A DNA stretch of 7,162 nt from Oscillospiraceae bacterium (lineage in GTDB: Bacteria; Bacillota; Clostridia; Oscillospirales; Acutalibacteraceae), in the NCBI GenBank assembly GCA_902795765.1, contig CADBMQ010000124.1, positions 1-7,162 of the forward strand, given 5' to 3'. Below, piece after piece: positions 1 through 6,507 of this stretch; position 1 is the first letter of the stretch, and the number at the start of each line of letters is the position of its first letter. The notes under the pieces were generated by a model. It was not told the DNA's origin, ran no database searches, and saw only the letters and a list, made by a program, of their open reading frames with translations. Made by a program: the position numbers and the translations under genes.

Positions 1-2
1 AA

Positions 3-896
3 GCAAAATCAATTATGATGTTGCCGATGAAATCAAAATTCAAAAGAAGAGAGAAGAATTTTTTTGATTTCGCAAACAACACACAAAATCGTGTTTTCTT
101 TGAAAATGAAAAAGAGTTAAACGATAACCCTCCGAAAGCAGATGTTTATTTGTCGGGTAGCGATCAGGTTTGGAATCCCGTTAAAATAAATGATGATTTG
201 TTTTTGAGCTATGTGCCAGACGAATGCAGAAAAATATCGTATGCGGCAAGTATGGGCAACGAGAATATTCCGCCGGCAAATCTCGAAAAATTCAAAAAAT
301 ATATCGGAAGATACGATAGCATTTCGGTTAGAGAAGATAGCGTTCAAAAACTTGTTAGCAATTTTACAAATCTGCCCGTACAACAAAATGTCGACCCCGT
401 TTTCTTGAAAACAAAGGAAGAATGGGCGAATCTTTCAAAGCCGTATGAGTTGGAATATAAAAAATATATTTTAGTATATATTATCAGCTGGAATAATGAA
501 TATAAGGCAAAATTGCAGAAAATAAAAAACGAAATGAAATTGCCGATAGTTTCGGTCAATATTGGAAATCTTAAAAATATCGGTGCAGATAAGGTTATAT
601 ATGATGCTTCGCCTGAGCAGTTTTTGTATCTGCTTAACAATGCCGAACTCGTCATTTCGACCTCGTTCCACGGCTCTGCATTGCCGATCGTTTTAAACAA
701 ACCGTTTGTTTCTTTGAATAATTCGGGCAAAAATGCAAGAATAGCATCGCTTTTGCGCCATTTTGATTTAGAGTGCAGGAACGATATAAATAACTATAAC
801 AAGCCGATAGATTTCGGCAAAATCAATAGTATAATCAAAATCGACAGACAGGACTCTGAAAATTACCTAAAAAATGCAATAGAAGGAGAATTATGA
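3..896 (+). CDS. Polysaccharide pyruvyl transferase family protein (5' partial)
   Basis: The family (PF04230, CsaB/WcaK-like) is associated with adding pyruvate ketals to sugars of surface polymers in the cytoplasm, although many members are untested. Numbering from the ATG at 15, the protein shows SGSDQVWNP (residues 47-55), the typical strand region ISYAASMG, a DSISVREDS segment, and STSFHG with His219, which matches the conserved C-terminal histidine motif, followed by a KPF segment. The reading frame is open to the left edge (codons from position 3), and family members normally have about 60-80 residues with a GNxGAxLQ-type start before the SGSDQVWNP region. The ATG at 15 is therefore probably internal and the true start lies outside the window. 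The stop (TGA 894-896) overlaps the next start as ATGA, so the downstream polymerase is translationally coupled. The family call is secure; the actual donor and acceptor are unknown. Confidence 0.9.
   Translation, partial: AKSIMMLPMKSKFKRREKNFFDFANNTQNRVFFENEKELNDNPPKADVYLSGSDQVWNPVKINDDLFLSYVPDECRKISYAASMGNENIPPANLEKFKKYIGRYDSISVREDSVQKLVSNFTNLPVQQNVDPVFLKTKEEWANLSKPYELEYKKYILVYIISWNNEYKAKLQKIKNEMKLPIVSVNIGNLKNIGADKVIYDASPEQFLYLLNNAELVISTSFHGSALPIVLNKPFVSLNNSGKNARIASLLRHFDLECRNDINNYNKPIDFGKINSIIKIDRQDSENYLKNAIEGEL
881..888 (+). promoter_or_regulatory. Ribosome binding site for the polymerase gene
   Basis: AGAAGGAG lies 4 bases before the ATG at 893, inside the end of the pyruvyl transferase gene. 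It is a strong Shine-Dalgarno match with slightly short spacing, and it supports ATG 893 as the start within the ATGA overlap. Confidence 0.75.
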
Positions 897-2101
897 ACAG
901 AGTTGTAAATAAATCAAATAAAGCACCGACATTTACCTACATATTTATCGCAGCAATGCTTTTTGTTTTCTGTGTAATGAAGGTTATAAGAGGACAAAGC
1001 TCGGAAGTAACGTCGGCAGGTGGATTTTGGAACTATATTTCGCTTTTCTATTTTCCGCTTTGCATTTTTTCAATAGCAAATAAAAACCAATTCCAAGTAA
1101 AACCCGTGGGAATTTGTATTGTTCTGTATATGATTTTCTCATTGGTTGGAGTGTTTGCATTTACACAGTTAAGCATTTCGCAAACGACAATATATAATAT
1201 TTTGATGGTTCCGTATCCGTTTATCGTGTTCACGGTGTTTTATAATTTCACAACAAAATCCGTGGTGGCAGACAGAATAATTATATTTGCGTATGTTATA
1301 TGTTTGATAATCAACTTTTACACAATCGTATCTTTCTTATTTGGGCAAAGAAGCCGACCTATGGCGAGTGACATCTACTTTTCGCTTTGTATGTTCCCGT
1401 TCATTATGGTGTTGGTGAAAAACAGACTTTTTAGATTTTTATTGACATTTATGCAGTTTGCGACTGTATTTATCTCGAACAAAAGAACGGCACTTATTGC
1501 GTTTGTTATTGCGTATTTGTTGTTTGTGCTTATTTCGATGGGAATGAACACGAAGAGAAATGTGTTCCGTCTTTTGGAAACTTTATTTATTTGTGTGGTA
1601 ATATTCACGATTCTTTTCTTTATCAGTAAATATGTTGATAATACCTATGAACTTGGAATATTCGACCGACTTATGCGTCTTGAAGAAGACCAGGGTAGCG
1701 GACGAGTTGAGTTGTATCAGTCCGTTTGGACTGCGTTTAAAAATTCGAGAGTAATAAACCAGTTGTTCGGACACGGGTTGCACGCAACGGGCGAGGTTTG
1801 TACAACCGATTTGGCGCATAACGACTTCTTGGAAGTGCTATACGACTATGGTATCTTTGCATTTTTGGCATTTGTCGGATTTTACATTGCGATTATCGTT
1901 AATTGCGTAAAAATGGTAAAAGCAAGGTCACCGTATGCAGGTGCATTGGCAATGTCGCTTGTTATCGGACTTATGCTTAGTATGTTCTCATACTTCCTTG
2001 CATATTATACCTACGTTACTTGCGCTGTTGCTTTTTGGGGATTTATTTTCAAAAAGGAAAAAGATCGACTATATGAAATTAGTTTAGGTGAAGCTAAATG
2101 A
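893..2101 (+). CDS. Wzy-like polysaccharide polymerase / O-antigen ligase family membrane protein
   Basis: Predicted polytopic membrane protein of 402 residues that joins flipped lipid-linked repeat units on the outer face of the membrane. Hydrophobic segments lie near residues 13-31, 44-61, 72-95, 102-120, 127-150, 160-176, 180-196, 198-217, 226-246, 322-345 and 352-385, which fits the 10-12 helix Wzy/WaaL layout (PF04932-like). The longest hydrophilic part, about 248-320, sits where these proteins carry their large external loop. It has GSGRVELYQ with Arg271, the GHG segment, and HNDFLEVLYDYG with His309, matching the RxxLW...HNxxLe..yeyG signature of the family. It starts and ends in ATGA overlaps with its neighbours. 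Polymerase versus ligase cannot be decided by sequence alone; a Gram-positive-like cluster with its own flippase favours polymerase. Confidence 0.85.
   Translation: MNRVVNKSNKAPTFTYIFIAAMLFVFCVMKVIRGQSSEVTSAGGFWNYISLFYFPLCIFSIANKNQFQVKPVGICIVLYMIFSLVGVFAFTQLSISQTTIYNILMVPYPFIVFTVFYNFTTKSVVADRIIIFAYVICLIINFYTIVSFLFGQRSRPMASDIYFSLCMFPFIMVLVKNRLFRFLLTFMQFATVFISNKRTALIAFVIAYLLFVLISMGMNTKRNVFRLLETLFICVVIFTILFFISKYVDNTYELGIFDRLMRLEEDQGSGRVELYQSVWTAFKNSRVINQLFGHGLHATGEVCTTDLAHNDFLEVLYDYGIFAFLAFVGFYIAIIVNCVKMVKARSPYAGALAMSLVIGLMLSMFSYFLAYYTYVTCAVAFWGFIFKKEKDRLYEISLGEAK
2085..2091 (+). promoter_or_regulatory. Ribosome binding site for the iron-sulfur protein gene
   Basis: TAGGTGA, including AGGTGA complementary to the 16S 3' end, lies 6 bases before the ATG at 2098. 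It supports that start in the ATGA overlap with the polymerase gene. Confidence 0.65.
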
Positions 2102-3243
2102 ATGTTGTAGAAAAAACAAAAAAATGTGTAGGCTGTGGTGCTTGTGTCGATAAGTGTGCCGTTAATGCCTTGTCGCTTCAAAAAGACAAAAACGGTTTTT
2201 TGGTTGCGAGTATAGATAATAGTCGCTGCGTGGACTGCGGTTTGTGTTTGAAGGTCTGCCCGTCACTCGAAAAAACCGAGAAAAACGATTTTGAAGAGAA
2301 GTATTATTGCGGTACATTCAACAATAATGAGGTTAGAACAAAATCATCGTCAGGTGGATTTTTTTCTGCGATAGCCGACTATGTTTTAAAGCAAAACGGT
2401 GTGGTTTACGGTGCTAAATATGACAATGAATACACTGCCGTTTTGATGGATTCAACCGATAATGTTGACATTGATGAATTGCGAAGAAGCAAGTATTCTC
2501 AGGGCAATCCAAACGGAATGTATAAAAGTATTGCCGAAAATTTGAAGCAAGACAGGCTTTGCTTGGTTGTCGGTACACCGTGTCAAATTGACGCTGCAAG
2601 AAAATCATTCGGCAACAATCAAAATTTGATTTTAGTCGATTTCGTTTGCGGTGGTGTTACACCTCAAACGGTTTTTGAGAATTATACAAAATCTCTTAAA
2701 GAAAAGTATAAATCAAAAATTATTTCGCTCAATTTCCGAGATAAAAAATACGGTTGGAAAGTTCCGAATATCTCCGTGAAATTTGAAAACGGCAAGGAAT
2801 ACCATTCGCCGTATCAATTTGATAAGTATTACTACTATTTTTATTCAACCCATTATTTAAAGAATTTGCCGTGCTTGTCGTGTGATTTCAAAAATCACTA
2901 TGCGGCAGATATTACTCTGGGAGATTTTTGGGGATACAAAAGTGCAAATATCGAAGTGGATAACAATGGCATTTCGATGGCACTTATACATAGTGAGCAG
3001 GGCAATGAAATTTTCGGTAAAATAAGTGATGTGTTGTCGCTTAAAACTCTCGAAAAATCCCAAATTGAATATTGCTTTAAGAAGAAACAGTATTCGGAAA
3101 AGATGCTCAAAGACCGAGAGGCGTTTCTGGCAAAAGTTGAAAAAGACGGATTTGTCAAGACTTCCGAGAAAGAGTATTTTAAATATGGCAAACTCGGAGT
3201 GTATATCAAAAGAATTACCAAAAGAATAAAAAAGTTCTTATAG
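2098..3243 (+). CDS. Coenzyme F420 hydrogenase/dehydrogenase beta subunit (FrhB/FdhB)-like iron-sulfur protein
   Basis: A 381-residue cytoplasmic redox protein. The N-terminus is a two-cluster ferredoxin domain: Cys10, 13, 16, 20 and Cys44, 47, 50, 54, each CxxCxxCxxxC. It is followed by FrhB N-terminal domain signatures: SSSGGFFS (residues 83-90) and SKYSQG. The C-terminal domain shows GTPCQI with Cys162, DFVCGG with Cys184, a CLSC pair (Cys259, Cys262) and DITLGDFWG (271-279). Characterised relatives (FrhB, FpoF, plant 7-hydroxymethyl chlorophyll a reductase) bind flavin and pass electrons between Fe-S clusters and a cofactor or substrate. Versions in bacterial polysaccharide clusters, often beside pyruvyl transferase genes as here, have no settled reaction. 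As I recall, relatives often read CHG where this one has Cys184-Gly-Gly. The C-terminus is a short basic tail. A redox step on a sugar precursor is inference only. Confidence 0.88.
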   Translation: MNVVEKTKKCVGCGACVDKCAVNALSLQKDKNGFLVASIDNSRCVDCGLCLKVCPSLEKTEKNDFEEKYYCGTFNNNEVRTKSSSGGFFSAIADYVLKQNGVVYGAKYDNEYTAVLMDSTDNVDIDELRRSKYSQGNPNGMYKSIAENLKQDRLCLVVGTPCQIDAARKSFGNNQNLILVDFVCGGVTPQTVFENYTKSLKEKYKSKIISLNFRDKKYGWKVPNISVKFENGKEYHSPYQFDKYYYYFYSTHYLKNLPCLSCDFKNHYAADITLGDFWGYKSANIEVDNNGISMALIHSEQGNEIFGKISDVLSLKTLEKSQIEYCFKKKQYSEKMLKDREAFLAKVEKDGFVKTSEKEYFKYGKLGVYIKRITKRIKKFL

Positions 3244-3249
3244 AAGGGA
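3242..3249 (+). promoter_or_regulatory. Distant Shine-Dalgarno-like sequence before the flippase gene
   Basis: AGAAGGGA overlaps the stop codon of the iron-sulfur protein gene but ends 14 bases before the only possible start, ATG 3264, which is longer than the usual 5-10 bases. No closer match exists, so initiation of the flippase may be weaker than that of its neighbours. Confidence 0.4.
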
Positions 3250-3263
3250 TTTTCATTTAGTAT

Positions 3264-4775
3264 ATGAAAGAAAGTAACAGACAAATTGGATTAGGTGCGG
3301 TGCTGTCGTATTTAGGTGTTGCGGTCGGTATAGTTGCAGGACTTCTCTATAATCCGTGGATGATAAATATGATAGGCAAGTCAGACTATGCGCTATATAC
3401 TCTGGCAATGTCGCTTATCAACACATTTTTGGTTGACTTCGGTCTTAGTATGGCAACTCAACGATATGCCGCTAAATTTATAGCCGAAAAAAACCAAACG
3501 GCAGTTAACAATATTGTCGGACTTATTTTCAAACTTTATTTGATTATTACCGCTATACTCACAGTATTGTTTACCATTCTGTTTTTCTTCCTTGAAAACA
3601 TTTATACAGGTTTACAACCCGCAGAATTTCAAAAATTCAGCGTGTTGTATATAATGGTTGCAATTTATAGCATAACATCGTTCCCGTTCATCACATTGAA
3701 AGGTGTGTTGAGCGCCTACGAAAAATTTATTCCGCTTAAAGTCTGCGATTTGTTGTATAAAATCCTGACTGTCGGCTTGACTATCATTGCTCTTTTGATG
3801 GGCTACGGAGTATATATTTTAGTTGTTGTAAACCTCATTTCGAGCATTATCGTTATAGCAATTAGAATTATCATTATAAAAAGAACAATTCCTCTTAAAA
3901 TGAATTTGAAATACCACAACAAGCAAGAGGTAAAAGAGTTGTTCGGATTTTCAATTTGGACGTCTGTTTCAACCATCGTTATGCGATTGCTAATATCACT
4001 CGCACCGTCAATTTTGGGTGTTGTGTCGGATTCGTCATCTATTGCGGTGTTTGGATATGCAGTTAGTATTGAAAGTTACATATATTCGTTTGTAAACGCA
4101 ATCAACGGCTTCTTCTTGCCAAAATTGTCACGCTTTTCGGTATATGAGGACGAGGTCGCAAGAAAGAAAGTTATGGATTTGATGGTATCGGTCGGACGAT
4201 ATATTTTGTATCTGTACGCCCTTATGTATGTCGGATTTTTGATGCTCGGCGATAAGTTTGTAATTTTGACGGTTGGAAGCGGTTATTATGAGTCATTCAT
4301 TTGCACATTGCTCATTTGTGCATACGGTATTGTTGCATACCCGCAACAAATCGGAAACACATATACAGTTGTAAAAAACAAGGTTAAAAAGCGTGGTATC
4401 ATTTCCCTTGTTTGTATGGCTTTGTATGGTATAATCGCATTTCCGTTGTCGAAATATTTTGGTTGTATCGGTATAAGTGTTGCAATTTGTGTTGCACTTG
4501 TTGCCCAAACTATACTTATGAATATTATGTTCAAGAAGGATTTGAAGCTCGATATCGGCAAATTCTTCAAAGAATGCTATTTGAAAAGCCTTCCGGGTAT
4601 GCTCGTGTTTATTGCGTTGTCATTCGTTGCAACAAGATCTATTCCGCTTACGGGTTGGTTCGGTTTTGGAGTTAAAACTGCTAGCATAATTGTGATTTTT
4701 GCCGTTGTTCTTTTGACGATGTTATTGTCACGCAACGAGCGAAAAAGTATTAAAAAAAGGATTGTAAAAAGATGA
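3264..4775 (+). CDS. Wzx-type oligosaccharide flippase (polysaccharide biosynthesis protein)
   Basis: Predicted 503-residue member of the MOP/MATE superfamily that moves undecaprenyl-linked repeat units across the cytoplasmic membrane. I count about 14 hydrophobic segments, roughly at residues 9-29, 42-61, 84-110, 125-148, 163-183, 185-205, 230-255, 263-285, 313-330, 345-365, 379-398, 403-425, 442-461 and 468-490. The length and helix number are those of the family. The N-terminal pattern (GAVLSYLG, then YNPWMINMIGKSDYALYTL, then DFGLS) is typical of Gram-positive Wzx proteins. An in-frame TAG at 3258-3260 rules out any start before ATG 3264. A basic tail (KSIKKRIVKR) ends the protein on the cytoplasmic side. 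The end overlaps the first LicD gene as ATGA. Substrate specificity cannot be inferred. Confidence 0.9.
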   Translation: MKESNRQIGLGAVLSYLGVAVGIVAGLLYNPWMINMIGKSDYALYTLAMSLINTFLVDFGLSMATQRYAAKFIAEKNQTAVNNIVGLIFKLYLIITAILTVLFTILFFFLENIYTGLQPAEFQKFSVLYIMVAIYSITSFPFITLKGVLSAYEKFIPLKVCDLLYKILTVGLTIIALLMGYGVYILVVVNLISSIIVIAIRIIIIKRTIPLKMNLKYHNKQEVKELFGFSIWTSVSTIVMRLLISLAPSILGVVSDSSSIAVFGYAVSIESYIYSFVNAINGFFLPKLSRFSVYEDEVARKKVMDLMVSVGRYILYLYALMYVGFLMLGDKFVILTVGSGYYESFICTLLICAYGIVAYPQQIGNTYTVVKNKVKKRGIISLVCMALYGIIAFPLSKYFGCIGISVAICVALVAQTILMNIMFKKDLKLDIGKFFKECYLKSLPGMLVFIALSFVATRSIPLTGWFGFGVKTASIIVIFAVVLLTMLLSRNERKSIKKRIVKR

Positions 4776-5617
4776 TAATCACTTTTAAAGAACTTTTTGA
4801 AGTTAACGAAATACAGGTTGATATTTTAAGAGCGGTTTGCGAAGTTTGCGACAAGCTCAATATTAAGTGCTATATGGTGCATGGCAGTTTGCTCGGCAGC
4901 ATCAGAAACGGCAAATTCGTGCCTGGCGATGATGATATTGACATCGCTATGCACAGAAAAGACTATGAGTTGTTTTTGAAAGAAGCACCGAAGTATTTGC
5001 CCGAATATTATTTCGTGCAAAATCACGAGAGCGATAAAAACTATCCCTTGAATTTTGCAAAAGTAAGGGACAGCCGAACAACTTATATCATTGACGTTGC
5101 TCGTAAATTAGACATAAACCACGGAATTTATATCGACTTATTTCCGATAGACAATGCAATCGTTCCCGGATTTAAGTCGAGAGTATCTCACTTCATCAAT
5201 AAGATTTGCAGTTTGCGAATTTCGTCTGTGTTCGTGATCGAGAATGATACTAAATCAAAAAAATTGGTTCGCTTTGTGGCGAAAATACTTTGCCCGTCTG
5301 TTAAATGTGCGATAAATCATCGTGAAAAAAGTTTCAAGAGCAGAAAATTCAGCGGATTTATTCAGGTTACGGGTGGTAAACCGAAGGAAAGTCAAATTCC
5401 GTATGCGTGGTTTGACGGCAGTCAGGACGGAGAATTTGAAGGCGTAAAAATTGATATGCCGAAAGATTATGACAGTTATCTCACCAAAATTTACGGCGAC
5501 TACAAAAACAGAACTTTAATCGAAAACAAGGAAAATGACGAGAATAATATCGAAGTCAACGCTTGTTGCATTGACATTTCAAAGCCATATACTGAACATA
5601 CCAGCGATTGGAAGTGA
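4772..5617 (+). CDS. LicD family phosphotransferase, divergent copy
   Basis: A 281-residue soluble protein of the LicD/fukutin nucleotidyltransferase-like family (PF04991), whose studied members transfer phosphocholine or pentitol phosphate from CDP-linked donors to glycans. Visible motifs are HGSLLGSIR (residues 37-45), PGDDDIDIAMHRKDY with Asp53, 54, 55 and 57 as metal-binding candidates, and GIYIDLFPID (118-127). Two features depart from the family: the usual PWDDD tryptophan is Gly52, and the C-terminus lacks the common LPPEEKR...H segment after YGDY, having instead a longer polar stretch with Cys-Cys and ending in HTSDWK. The aspartates are intact, so it may still be active with changed specificity. 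AAGGA at 4757-4761 precedes the ATG by 10 bases. The start overlaps the flippase stop as ATGA. No choline uptake or activation genes (licABC) are in the window, so the transferred group is unknown. Confidence 0.88.
   Translation: MIITFKELFEVNEIQVDILRAVCEVCDKLNIKCYMVHGSLLGSIRNGKFVPGDDDIDIAMHRKDYELFLKEAPKYLPEYYFVQNHESDKNYPLNFAKVRDSRTTYIIDVARKLDINHGIYIDLFPIDNAIVPGFKSRVSHFINKICSLRISSVFVIENDTKSKKLVRFVAKILCPSVKCAINHREKSFKSRKFSGFIQVTGGKPKESQIPYAWFDGSQDGEFEGVKIDMPKDYDSYLTKIYGDYKNRTLIENKENDENNIEVNACCIDISKPYTEHTSDWK
5609..5617 (+). promoter_or_regulatory. Ribosome binding site deciding the GTG start of the second LicD gene
   Basis: TGGAAGTGA matches seven of nine bases of the consensus AGGAGGTGA and ends 7 bases before GTG 5625; its last three bases are the stop codon of the first LicD gene. 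An in-frame TGA at 5622-5624 directly before the GTG excludes any earlier start, so GTG 5625 is the best choice. Confidence 0.6.
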
Positions 5618-5624
5618 TTATTGA

Positions 5625-6467
5625 GTGGAAAAGTGGAGAGATATTTACACCGAAAAGCAGTTGAAAACTGTTCAGGAAATCGAGCGAAAAAACTTATCGG
5701 TAATGACGGAAGTTTGTGAAAAACTCGGTATCGACTTTTTCGCTTATGGTGGCACATTGATTGGTGCAGTTCGCCACAAGGGATTTATCCCGTGGGACGA
5801 TGATTTGGATGTGGCATTACCCCGAAAAGATTATATGACCTTTGCAAAAAAAGCCAAGGAAATATTGCCGAAAGAGTATTATTTGCAAACACCCTACGAA
5901 GATAAAAAATCGCCGTTTCCATATATGAAACTGCGTTTGAAAGGCACAAAATATGCCGAGTATGGTCATAGCAAATTGGATATCGAGCAGGGGGTTTATA
6001 TTGACATCTACCCGATTGACAACCTGCCGAGCGATTTTGAACTGTTTAAAAAACAGCACAAAAAATTTCAAACGCTCGTCAAACTTTTTGCGATAAGACA
6101 ATGCCCGTATTTGAACAACTCGAAAAAAACGGCTAAAACCCGAGTTAAGAGCGTGTTTAAATATATCGGCTCTCTGTTCGCAAAACTCATTCCGCACGAT
6201 TATCTCGTTAAGAAGATTGACGAGGTTTCCACTATGTATAACAACGAGCAGACAGGTAAATTCGGCAATTTGTATTACCCGAAGCCTGCGAATTGTTATA
6301 ACTCAATTTACCCTCTTGTCGAAGGCGAATTTGACGGTCAGAAAATAATGTTGCCAAACGATTGGGAAAATCACTTGAAATCGAGATACGGCAATTATTT
6401 GGAACTCCCACCCGAAGAAAAAAGATGTGGGCACAAACCTTATGATTTAAAATTGCCGAATGACTGA
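5625..6467 (+). CDS. LicD family phosphotransferase, canonical copy
   Basis: A 280-residue paralogue of the preceding protein with the full family signature: YGGTLIGAVRHKGFIPWDDDLDV (residues 41-63, split here as YGGTLIGAVR and GFIPWDDDLDV, with Asp58, 59, 60 and 62), RKDY (67-70), GVYIDIYPID (123-132), EGEFDGQKIMLP, and the C-terminal LPPEEKRCGHKPYDL that follows YGNY. Family members attach a phosphorylated alcohol such as phosphocholine or ribitol phosphate to a surface glycan or teichoic-type polymer using a CDP-linked donor and divalent metal; which one applies here cannot be seen. No signal peptide or membrane helix is evident, so it should act in the cytoplasm on lipid-linked intermediates before flipping. 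The gene starts with GTG 7 bases after its neighbour and ends in tandem in-frame stops (TGA TAA, 6465-6470) just before the terminator, so it is the last gene of the cluster. Confidence 0.92.
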   Translation: MEKWRDIYTEKQLKTVQEIERKNLSVMTEVCEKLGIDFFAYGGTLIGAVRHKGFIPWDDDLDVALPRKDYMTFAKKAKEILPKEYYLQTPYEDKKSPFPYMKLRLKGTKYAEYGHSKLDIEQGVYIDIYPIDNLPSDFELFKKQHKKFQTLVKLFAIRQCPYLNNSKKTAKTRVKSVFKYIGSLFAKLIPHDYLVKKIDEVSTMYNNEQTGKFGNLYYPKPANCYNSIYPLVEGEFDGQKIMLPNDWENHLKSRYGNYLELPPEEKRCGHKPYDLKLPND

Positions 6468-6472
6468 TAAAC

Positions 6473-6507
6473 AAAAAATCACCGATGTTAAATCGGTGAT
6501 TTTTTTT
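6473..6507. terminator. Bidirectional intrinsic terminator between convergent genes
   Basis: A perfect 14-base-pair inverted repeat (6473-6486 with 6492-6505) encloses a 5-base loop (GTTAA, 6487-6491). The core TCACCGAT/ATCGGTGA pairs the GC-containing part, flanked by six A on the left and eight T (6500-6507) on the right. Read rightward it has a T-tract and ends the polysaccharide operon right after the last stop; read leftward the A run becomes a T-tract and ends the FliB-like gene. The stop codon of the minus-strand gene (6506-6508) lies at the edge of the T-tract. Confidence 0.92.

Noticed and set aside
15..17. ATG as the true start of the pyruvyl transferase-family gene
   Set aside because: The frame is open to the left edge and the conserved N-terminal part of the family is missing, so the gene is cut by the window, not short. 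No ribosome site can be seen in the 14 bases before it.
59..65. Seven-T run (and similar seven-base runs at 2359-2365, 3487-3493 and 4752-4758) as phase-variation tracts
   Set aside because: All frames are intact, the runs are short, and such runs are expected in AT-rich coding sequence.
469..509. AT-rich partly palindromic stretch as a regulatory site
   Set aside because: It is inside a conserved coding region encoding KKYILVYIISWNNEY, and the symmetry is imperfect, as expected from AT-rich codons.
344..730. Long minus-strand open frame opposite the pyruvyl transferase gene
   Set aside because: Its translation has no recognisable domain and low-complexity hydrophobic content; it mirrors the conserved plus-strand gene.
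2898..3284. 128-residue minus-strand open frame opposite the iron-sulfur protein gene
   Set aside because: It runs opposite the GDFWG region and C-terminus of a well-supported gene, and has no family motif.
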